This document shows, in pieces, positions 34,601-43,719 of a stretch of 64,000 bases of DNA. The number at the start of each line of letters is the position of its first letter. Within the stretch, counting starts at the first letter, position 1. The notes under the pieces were generated by a model. The model was given only the letters and a program-made list of their open reading frames with translations. It ran no database searches and was not told the DNA's origin. The stretch comes from Elephas maximus indicus (lineage: Eukaryota; Chordata; Mammalia; Proboscidea; Elephantidae), in NCBI RefSeq assembly GCF_024166365.1, contig NC_064839.1, positions 34,236,378-34,300,377 of the forward strand. Reading direction: 5' to 3'. Position numbers and translations under genes: made by a program.

Positions 34601-37600
34601 CTTTCAACCTCCCAACAAGCTCTAGCCACCACTCCAAACCCCTTTCCTGCCCTCAGCCCAGTAGCTGCCCAAGGATATGAGGGTCCTGGGACACACTAAG
34701 GGACTAAGACTGGGCCCCAACAAGGCAAGGGGCACCTGTGGGAAGAAAGCAGAAACTCCTTACAGACCTACCACCCAGGCGCACTCACTGTCCTTGACCC
34801 ACAAGAGGAAAGCAGACCCTGGACTCAGCAGTACCTTCTATCTGTCTTGTGGGGAAGGCTTTCCCCACAGGTCTGGCAGGGAGAAACCTCAACCTCACCT
34901 GGAGAAACCAAGGCCATGGAAGTATCTCGCAGATCCTGTAAGAAGGCACCCATATCTACAGCTCGGCGAGTGGGGGGTCTACGGGCCAAACCTGGCCTCC
35001 CCACGGACTGTGACTGGAGAGGCGTGGCAAAGTTCAGGTTGAGGGAGGTGCTGGGAGGGAAGGAGGCACAAAGGCAAGTCAGGTACCTGAGGCCCAGTTT
35101 CCATAGAGGATTCCCCATCTGCCCTGAGGCTCTCATCTCTTGGACCAGCCACCATAGAGGAGGCTAAAACAGGCAAGGAGGAGTATGGCCGGATTCAGTG
35201 TAATCAGCATCTCCCTCCCCAAGCCTCTCTAGAACAAACCAACAGCACCTGGTGAGGGAGGAGGCATCAGCATTTCCATGAGGCTCTGTCAGTGCCCGGC
35301 AAGAGGATGAAAAAGAAGAAACCATGGTAAGTTACCCAGGCCCCTGAGAATCCTTCTTCAGGCCCCCTTAGCCTCTCCAGAGGGCAAGAGGGAAAGGGTA
35401 ACAATAGATGGTGTTCAGGGCCTCACCTCGGGAGAGAGGCAGCCCTTGGTCCACTCCTTGCTGAAACACCGACAGTCTCAGCTTCTGCTTCTTCCTGCCA
35501 GAAGCCAGCAGTCCTGGAGCTAGGGTTCTGGAGGGCTCAAGTTCAGGAAGTTGCAGCTCCAGGCTACAAGAATGGAGCTCATCTCAAACGGGCCAGAAAG
35601 CCCAATTCTGGCTTTTGGGACCCCCAGGAGACCCCTTGACCTTAGTTGCCCAACAGCCCAGCCAAACAGAGGAGTTCACTGTGTACCTGCCCCGACTGCT
35701 TTCCCGTCTGGAGGGCTGGACCACTTGTGGACCACTTGTGGATCGTCTGGAGGGCTGGACCACTGGCATCACCACTGACTCTGGCATCACAATGGAAGAT
35801 TCCGGGGCTGAAGAAACAGCAAGGAGGGTGGGGTTAGCAGGTCAGGTTGCCTGGAATGGTGGATAGCACAGGACTGGTCCTAACTCTGGCCAGAAAACCA
35901 GCACACACTCACCAGTCAGTAGGATGTTCTTTAGCAGGGTCCGGGGTGTCTGTTCCTCCAGGTGCCCACTGGCTTGAACATGGGCCCATCTGCCAATAGC
36001 CTATGGATAAAGCACCAAGCGACCAGTTTGTTCTTTTATCTTGAGTTCCCCTTTGCAGATTGATACACTCTGCATCCCCTCAAGGTGGTCTCCAGGACAG
36101 AGCTAGACCTTAGGACACCCTGAAGGCAGCTAGGGCCTTATAGTGGTCAGTGAACTGTGTACTTACCCTGGCTCCATGGGACTGCCGCCTGGCGGTCACT
36201 TTTCTTTGGCTGCTCAGACTCCTGGAGGAAGGCGTTTCAAGTAAGGCTCTCTGGGCACTGCGTAAGGACCAGTGGCTCTGAGAGCTGTGTAGGGATAGGG
36301 AGCTAGAGGATGCACAGACATGCCTTCATCAGGAGTCTTGACCTGAAGCCCTTTTCCCTCAGGGCGAAAACCAAAACCAGTTGCCATTGAGTAGATTCTA
36401 ACTCATGGTAACATCATGTGTTGCAGAGTAGAACTGTGCTCCATAGGGTTTTCAAGGCTGTGACCTTTTGGAAACAAATTACCAGGCATTTCTTCCGAGG
36501 TGCCAATGAGTGGGTTCGAACCACCAATCTTTTCGTTAGTAGCCAGCACTTAATCGTTTGCTCACTCAGGGACTCCACCCTCAGGGCCAGGGACCCAGAA
36601 ATCACTTGCCTCTCCCATACCCCCTGTTCCTAGCCCTATGTCAACAAGGGTGTGGATGAAGAAGAGCCTAGGGGTATGAGAAAAGACAGGGAACATGACT
36701 GACATAGCCAGAGAGCCCCCATGTGTCTGTCAGTTTGTCGTACTGTGGGGGCTTCCGTGTTGCTGTGATGCTGGAAGCTATGCCACAGGTATTCAGATCC
36801 CAGCAGGGTCACCCATGGAGGACAGGTTTCAGCTGAGCTTCCAGACTAAGACAGACTAGGAAGAAGGACCTGGCAGTCTACTTCTGAAAAGCATTAGCCA
36901 GTGAAAACCTTATGAATAGCAGTGGAACATTGTCTGATATAGCGCTGGAAGATGAGCCCCCCAGGTTGGAAGGCACTCAAAAGATGACTGGGGAAGAGCT
37001 GCCTCCTCAGAGTAGAGTCGACCTTAATGACACGGGTGGAGTAAAGCTTCCAGGACCTTCATTTGCTGATGTGACACGACTCAAAATGAGAAGAAACAGC
37101 TGCAAACATCCATTAATAATCAGAACCTGGAATGTACGAAGTATGACTCTAGGAAAATTGGAAATCGTCAAAAATGAAATGGAATGCATAAACATCGATA
37201 TCCTAGGCATTAGTGACCTGAAATGGACTGGTATTGGCCATTTTGAATCAGACAATCATATAGTCTACTATGCTGGGATAATGACTCAAAGAGGAATGGT
37301 GTTGCATTCATCGTCAAAAAGAATGTTTCAAGATCTATCCTGAAGTACAATGCTGTCAGTGATAGAATAATATCCATACGCCTACAAGGAAGACCAGTTA
37401 ATACGGCTATTATCCAAATTTATGCACCAACCACTAGGGCCAAAGATGAAGAAATAGAAGATTTTTATCAACTGTTACAGTCTGAAATTGATTGAACATG
37501 CAATCAAGATGCATTGATAATTACTGGCAATTGGAATGCAAAAGTTGGAAACAAAGAAGGACCAGTAGTTGGAAAATATGGCCTTGGTGATAGAAACAAT

Positions 37601-40600
37601 GCTGGAGATCGAATGATAAAATTTTGCAAGACCAACGACTTCTTCATTGCAAATACCTTCTTTCACCAACATAAATGGCGACTATACTCATGGACCTCGC
37701 CAGATGGAACACACAGAAATCAAATTGACTACATCTGTGGAAAGAGACGATGGAAAAGCTCAATATCATCAGTCAGAACAAGGCCAGGGGCCAACTGTGG
37801 AATAGACCATCAATTGCTCATATGCAAGTTCAAGCTGAAACTGAAGAAAATCAGAGCAAGTCCACGAGAGCCAAAATATGACCTTGAGTATCCCACCTGA
37901 ATTTAGAGACCATCTGAAGAATAGATGTGATGCATTGAACACTAGTGGCCTAAGACCAGACGAGTTGTGGAATGACATCAAGGACATCATCCACGAAGAA
38001 AGAGGTCACTGAAAAGACAGGAAAGAAAGAAAAGACCAAGGTGGATGTCAGAGAAGACTCTGAAACTTGCTCTTGAGTGTTGAGCAGCTAAAGTAAAAGG
38101 AAGAATTGATGAAGTAAAAGAACTGAACAGAAGATTTCAAAGGGCCTCTCGAGAAGACAAAGTAAAGTATTATAATGACATGTGCAAAAAGCTGGAGATG
38201 GAAAACCTAAAGGGAGGAACATGCTCAGTGTTTCTCAAGCTGAAAGAACTGAAGAAAAAATTTAAGTCTCGATTTGCAACAGTGAAGGATTCCATGGGGA
38301 AAATATTAAATGACGCAGAAAGCATCAAAAGAAGACGGAAGGAATACACAGAGTCATTATACCAAAAAGAATTAGTCGATATTCAACCATTTCAAGAGGT
38401 GGCATATGATCGGGAACCGATGGTACTGAAGGAAGAAGTTCAAGCTGCTCTCAAGGCACTGGCGAAAAACAAGGCTCCAGGAATTGATGGAATATCAATT
38501 GAGATGTTTCAACAAACAGATGCAGCGCTGGAGGTGCTCACTCATCTATGCCAAGAAATATGGAAGACAGCTTCCTGGCCAACTGACTGGAAGAGATCCA
38601 TATTTATGCCTATTCCCAAGAAAGCTGATCCAACCAAATGTGGAAATTATAGAACAATATCATTTAATATTACATGCAAGCAAAATTTTGCTGAAGATCA
38701 TTCAAAAACGGCTGCAGCAGTATATCGACAGGGAACTGCCAGAAATTCAGGCTGGATTCAGAAGAGGACTTGGAACCAGGGATATCATTGCTGATGTCAG
38801 ATGGATCCTGGCTGAAAGCAGAGAATATCAGAAGGATGTTTACCTGTGTTTTATTGACTACGCAAAGGCATTCGACTGTGTGGATCATACCAAACTATGG
38901 ATAACGCTGCGAAGAATGGGAATTCCAGAACACTTAATTGTGCTTGTGAGGAACTTTTACATAGATCAAGAGGCAGTTGTTCGGACAGAACAAGGGGATA
39001 CTGATTGGTTTAAAGTCAGGTAAGGTGTGCGTAAGGGTTGTATTCTTTCAACATACCTATTTAATCTGTATGCTGAACAAATAATCCGAGAAGCTGGACT
39101 ATATGAAAAAGAATGGGGCATCAGGATTGGAGGAAGACTCATTAACAGTCTGCATTATGCAGATGACACAACCTTGCTTGCTTGAAGTGAAGAGGACTTG
39201 AAGCACTTACTAATGAAGATCAAAGACCACAGCCTTCAGTATGGATTACACCTCAACATAAAGAAAACAAAAATCCTCACAACTGGACCAAAGAGCAACA
39301 TCATGATAAACGGAGAAAAGATTGAAGTTGTCAAGGATTTCATTTTACTTGGATCCACAATCAACAGCCATGGAAGCAGCAATCAAGAAATCAAAAGACA
39401 CATTGCATTGGGGAAATCTGCTGCAAAGGACCTCTTCAAAGTGTTGAAGAGCAAAGATGTCACCCTGAAGACTAAGGTGCGCCTGACCCAATCCATGGTA
39501 TTTTCAATCGCATCATATGCATGTGAAAGCTGGACAATGAATAAGGAAGGCCGAAGAAGAGTTGACGCCTTTGAATTGTGGTGTTGGCGAAGAATATCGA
39601 ATATACCATGGAGTGCCAAAAGAACGAACAAATCTGTCTTGGAGGAAGCACAGCCAGAATACTCCCTAGAGGCAAGGATGGCGAGGCTGCGTCTTACATA
39701 CTTTGGACATGTTGTCAGGAGGGATCAGTCCCTGGAGAAGGACATCATGCTTGGCAGAGTACAGGGTCAGCGGAAAAGAGGAAGACCCTCAACAAGGTGG
39801 ATTGACACAGTGGCTGCAACAATGAGCTCAAGCATAACGAGGTTTGTAAGGATGGCGCAGGACCGGGCAATGTTTTGTTCTGTTGTGCATAGGGTCGCTA
39901 TGAGTCGGAACCGACTTGATGGCACCTAACAACAACAGCCAGAGAGAGGCTAAGGAAGGCTTCAAGAAGTGACTTCGGCAGAACCATAAAGGATAAGTAG
40001 GCATTAGCCACATAGATAAGAGGCACAATTGGGAGAGTATCCATTCCAGAAGTTAAAATAACAATCCAAGAAGGATATTTAAGTGTTTTTAAACTTTGTG
40101 AGTACCTTTCAGGATCTGACTGCAACCTCCACGTGGGTTACCTCACCCTAGTCTCTCCAGTTTAATCCCTCCCAGGTTCCAGAGCCACATAAACGTTCCC
40201 AGGGCACAGCTCCCACCTCACCACTTCTAGATCGAAAACCTACAATGATGGCTTCTCATTGCCTTTTTTTTTTTTTTTAATAATATTTTATTGAGTCTTC
40301 GGTGAAAGTTTACACACCAAGTTAGGTTCCCATTTGACAATTTCCACTCAGATTGTTCAGTGACATTAGTTACATTTATTACAACCTGTCAACATTCTCT
40401 TTAATTGTGTTCTGTTTGTTCCATCTCCAGTACTCTAGTTTCCTGCCTTCTTATCTTTGCTTCTGAGTGATTCTTGACCTTTTGTTCTCATACTGATGGT
40501 TTTTTTTTTTAATTTTTATTGTGCTTTTAAGTGAAAGTTTACAAATCAAGTCAGTCTCTCACATGAAAACTTATACACCTTGCTACATACTCCCAATTGC

Positions 40601-41482
40601 TCTCCCCCTAATAAGACAACCCTCTCCCTCCCTCCACTCTCTTTTCGTGTCCATTTTGCCAGCTTCTAACCCCCTCTACCCTCTCACCTCCCCTCCAGGG
40701 AGGAGATGGGAACATAGTCTCAAGTGTCCACCTGATCTAAGGAGCTCTCATTGCCTATTAAGAAAGTGAACTGACCCAATCTGGCAGGTCCATACCCTCT
40801 GCACCCTGAGCTCACTATAGCCCTCACTTACCCCGCCACACTCCCACCAAGCCAGACCAAATCCCCTGCTCCCTAGCAAAGTAGTATTCCAGCTCCTGTC
40901 TCCAGGCTTCAGCCCCGTTTGTGCCCTCCTGTTCCTTACCCATCTTCCAGCTGGGAACTACAGAGACAGCAGGACCAAATGTGCCAGGAAAGGTGGGGAC
41001 CACCCGGGAGGCAGAAGCTCAGAGCAGATACCTGGCTCCACACACCCTTGGGCTGATTCGGGGGGAAGTGGGCTAGAGAACAGGGCAGAGGGTCAGATTC
41101 TGAGCGCTTATCCGACGCCTCCACAGGCTGGCTCCCTAAAACGCGAGCACAGTTAGGCTCTGTGGTCCCGAGGCCTGGCTGTCTGGAGCACGGGGCGTGG
41201 CAGAACAAACAACTGAGCCCGGCTAGGGGAGTGGAGCCACTCCCCATTCTCAGAGCCTTGGGCTCCGCTCCTCTCCAAGGAGCAGTTGTCTTCTCCAAAC
41301 TGGGTTAGCGGGGAATCCCACTCAGACCCCAGCCCCCAGCCCCAAACCCTAAGCAGCGGCCGCACATACCTAGTCCGTGCACTCCGGGGCCGCAGCGGGG
41401 TGCGCGGGACCGCTGAGTCCAGCACGCGCCGCAGGAGCGTGCGCGTCGTGGGCTCGCTGTCAGAGCTCTTACTGTCGGCCAT
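31688..41482 (-). CDS. CENPT: CENPT, complete coding region in 13 exons
   Basis: Centromere protein T. Its C-terminal histone fold pairs with CENP-W in the CENP-T-W-S-X complex on centromeric DNA, and its N-terminus recruits the NDC80 complex. Minus-strand coding exons: 41482-41370, 36257-36167, 36000-35913, 35807-35687, 35563-35427, 35285-35249, 35050-34899, 34204-34007, 33705-33376, 33111-33018, 32275-32099, 32012-31908, 31811-31688. They join in one frame: 588 aa plus stop (human 561 as I recall). Landmarks: RTLLRRVLD near residue 14; EEQTPRTLLKNILL with Thr86, equal to the human Thr85 CDK1/NDC80 site; an acidic Gly/Glu/Ser-rich middle (about 313-422); and the histone fold from KAGLNHYVKLFSFYAKMP through DLEVFAAHAGRKTVKPEDLE to the end GNSVFPPQ. 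Extra length comes partly from a 13-residue duplication in exon 4. No break is seen. Confidence 0.95.
32340..32543 (+). mobile_element. AfroSINE, plus orientation, well preserved
   Basis: Head 'gagccctggtggcacagtgg', 'gttggcggttcaaaccc' and tail 'ggcagtgggttttg'. It lies in CENPT intron 10, antisense to the gene, about 65 bp upstream of exon 11. Confidence 0.92.
34007..34204 (-). CDS. CENPT: CENPT exon 8 (acceptor choice decided by frame)
   Basis: Two acceptors are possible. After gatccccag (exon from 34204) the frame reads GDSHRTPIATLQKDAVLEDT and continues correctly from exon 7 (phase 1) to exon 9. The later AG (exon from 34166) would drop 38 nt and shift the frame. The upstream site is therefore taken. 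The text PGDSHRTP also resembles the rodent protein as I remember it. Confidence 0.85.
34400..34640 (+). mobile_element. L2-like ancient repeat
   Basis: 'cctggcactcccaggcctct', 'ttgccccttctgcccggaac' and similar text follow the L2 3' order in CENPT intron 7. Diverged; moderate certainty only. Confidence 0.5.
35687..35807 (-). CDS. CENPT: CENPT exon 4 with in-frame 39-bp duplication
   Basis: On the plus strand, cgtctggagggctggaccac at 35705-35724 recurs at 35744-35763, exactly 39 bp apart. The protein has VVQPSRR at residues 113-119 and again at 126-132. The duplication keeps frame and lies in the disordered linker just after the second NDC80-binding motif. Confidence 0.9.
36366..36579 (-). 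mobile_element. AfroSINE, minus orientation
   Basis: The complement of 'ggttttggtttt'-type tail lies at the left and the complement of head 'ggagtccctgagtgagcaaa' (diverged) at the right; 'gtgggttcgaaccaccaatc' marks the B-box. Confidence 0.88.
36716..39936 (+). mobile_element. Full-length RTE LINE with 10-bp target duplication
   Basis: A 3.2-kb non-LTR retrotransposon. The 5' part reads as an AP-endonuclease (IRTWNVRSMTLGKLEIVKNE near 37.1 kb; NQIDYICGKRRW near 37.7 kb). The rest is reverse transcriptase (LAKNKAPGIDGISIEMF near 38.45 kb; CFIDYAKAFDCVDH near 38.85 kb; YADD at about 39.16 kb), then the thumb and tail region. It ends 'gatggcacctaacaacaac'. Perfect direct repeats agccagagag flank it at 36706-36715 and 39937-39946. 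The coding frame is interrupted by several stops and frameshifts, so the copy is dead. It is antisense to CENPT, in intron 1. Confidence 0.95.
40264..40745 (-). mobile_element. Two L1 3' ends between one target duplication
   Basis: Reading on the minus strand, 40745-40512 is the L1 3' end also seen at 16.9-18.3 kb, ending in poly(A). It is followed directly by a different LINE 3' end (40497-40285, ending 'ctcaataaaatattatt') with its own poly(A). One 10-bp repeat tctcattgcc flanks the pair at 40254-40263 and 40746-40755. Confidence 0.8.
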
Positions 41483-41720
41483 TGCCTCAGCCTTCAGCGG
41501 TCAGCTGTCAGCCGTCAACCCTCAATCTCTTCCCGGCCGCTCGGCTCACCCCGGTCGCGCCCCTGCCGACTAGATCACCGCGTTCCCGCCCTCCACATTT
41601 AAGCAACTCACGCGATGCTGCCGCACAGCCCCACGGGAATTGTAGTTCTCGCTCTACAACCGGGCGGCGCGCCGCGAGCTTTGTGGTGCTTGCGAGCTGT
41701 GGCTTTGGGTGTTTGCGCAA
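41483..41720 (-). promoter_or_regulatory. CENPT: CENPT promoter and 5' UTR
   Basis: A short GC-rich region without TATA. The complement of 41633-41647 reads aactacaattcccgt, the core of the ZNF143/THAP11 element. The transcription start is not fixed by the sequence; it probably lies within about 150 bp of the ATG. Confidence 0.65.
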
Positions 41721-42174
41721 ATTATGCAAGTTGGAGCCTTGATCTCCTCATCTGTAAAATAAGGGTGATACCCACCTAATACTCTAACATACATGGGGTT
41801 GCCATGAGTCGGAATCCACTCGAAGACAGCTGGTGTTTTTTAATGATTCAATGAGTTTTTAATGAGTTAGTGCTTAACTCAGGGTCTGACGCAGTAAGCC
41901 AGGCCATCAATAAATAGCGGTCATTATTAATAGAAAGTTTCTCATTCCCAACGCCCTCTCCGAAGATGAGGCGCGTCACTTGAGCCAGAAAAAATAATTT
42001 TATCCTTTATGTGACCTGGTCAGATTTACATTTGCAAAGACCACTGTCTGTACGCTCTGTATCCATCAAAAGAGACCAGGCTGCAGGCTCCAGAGCTATT
42101 TGTGATCCAGCACAGGTATTATGGCCAAGTATGTGCAGTTTTGAGATGAATTCGGCTTTCAAAAGTTCTGCTAA

Positions 42175-42215
42175 GGAAACTTTCACTTAAAGCACAATAA
42201 AAATTATTAAAAAAA
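42175..42215 (+). mobile_element. Ultra-short L1 insertion (about 41 nt)
   Basis: Only the last bases of the L1 3' UTR ('actttcacttaaagcacaat' then aaaaattatt) and poly(A) are present, flanked by a perfect 14-bp duplication aaaagttctgctaa at 42161-42174 and 42216-42229. Confidence 0.92.
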
Positions 42216-42744
42216 AAAAGTTCTGCTAATGTTGGAGCCTTCCATTTCCATATTTTTCACCAATTGACAGCTCTCCCCGCCACCTTAAGTTTTTGTGTCG
42301 GCTGAATTAGAATTTGGGTTCTGAGTCTCCCACAGAGTTTTCCTTTTGCCAGAATCTGCTCCTATATTAGGTGTAAAGTAGCAGGTACTGGAGCCAGACA
42401 CGGGCATATTTGTGCTTGTGTTTAAAAATAACACAAAACATTAGATTATTGTTTCTCAAAATGAGAGAACTGCAGAGTAAAGTATGTCTATAATCCTTGT
42501 CATTTAGCTCTGGCCTCTGTGTTAGCTGACTTAATTTGCTAGGCCTTTGCAGACACATTTCCACAGTCACTATCAGCTCATAAATGCAGTCTTTATTTAT
42601 TAATAAAGCCTTGAACTTGATAATAGGGAGAAGATACAAATATCTTTTCAAAACAGCTTGGGATGTGAGTTTAAGTTTTTGCACAGTATTATTCTGTGTG
42701 TTCACATAATTTATTAAACTTTATATTTACTACTTGTTTAAAAG

Positions 42745-43020
42745 CAAACAAAAAACACGGAGGTGAAGTGAGGGAAGGAGGAGTGAGAAAGACTGGCAAG
42801 GAGTCTTGCAGGCTCTGGGTAAGAGTTTGGACACTATTCTAAATGCAATGGGAGGCCACTGGAGGGTCTTAAGCAGGAGTATGATGTAATCAGATGTTCT
42901 TTGGCAGTCCTGTGAAGTACAGATTGTAGGGGAGGCAAGATCGGAAGTAGGGAGACATGTGATGAGGTTCTTGCCTTTCTCCAGTGGTGACAAATTAGAG
43001 GGTGGAAGAAAGCCACGCAT
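42745..43020. mobile_element. L2-like ancient repeat
   Basis: Text such as 'atgcaatgggaggccactgg' and 'agggtcttaagcaggagtat' is typical of a common old mammalian LINE2-class repeat. Assignment is from memory of the consensus. Confidence 0.5.
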
Positions 43021-43719
43021 TTCAGATATGTTTTGAGTGTAGGATCAAGTGTAGATTAGAGATGATTTTATGTACTGGAAGGAAGAGTTTTATTTGAGCA
43101 TATAGTTTAATGTTCTGTGCGTAAGGAAATTATATAAACTTGACCTCTCACCAACATTTCTTAAGCAAAGTGAGTTTTCAGAAAGTTAGGAGTCCAACCA
43201 TATCAGTAACTGTATGACAATGAAAATGTATAACAGATATAATGATCTTTTGCACACGTTTTATACAAATTTAAACATATAGCGAAGTTTGAGTTCATGT
43301 TTATACCACTGTATAAATGATTCACCCAAATAAAGGCACTTCTCTCATAATGGGTTACACACATCAGATTATGCATTTCTGGATTTGAAGAGGTTCAAGC
43401 TGTGGACCTCAGCTGCGCACACCAGGAGGAATGCAACATTCTCCTGTTATAGGTCAGTGAAATCCATACAAATAACCAAGGATCACATTAGTTGTAAATA
43501 GAAATTCAATAGTAATGTTTGGGTACCGAGACTAGAAAAACCATTTTTTCCTAGTCCTGTGTTCACTAAAAGGTTTGAAGCATGGGAACATTTTATAATA
43601 AAGGAAAACAAACTAAAAAAAAAAAAAGGCAAGAGTTGGAGTGTTATTTTTTTCTTTTGCAAGCTTTTCAACAGCCCACTCTATTGTGTTTTTATAACAA
43701 ATCATTGGAAATAATACAT

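Larger units (their letters stand above)
36258..41369 (-). other. CENPT: CENPT intron 1
   Basis: A 5.1-kb intron dominated by repeats: an AfroSINE at 36.4 kb, a full-length RTE LINE at 36.7-39.9 kb and paired L1 3' ends at 40.26-40.75 kb. The remainder (39.95-40.25 and 40.76-41.37 kb) looks unique and becomes GC-rich toward the promoter. Confidence 0.85.

Noticed and set aside
38180-39929. Reverse-transcriptase-like frames as possible host genes
   Set aside because: They are pieces of the decayed RTE LINE, bounded by its target duplications.
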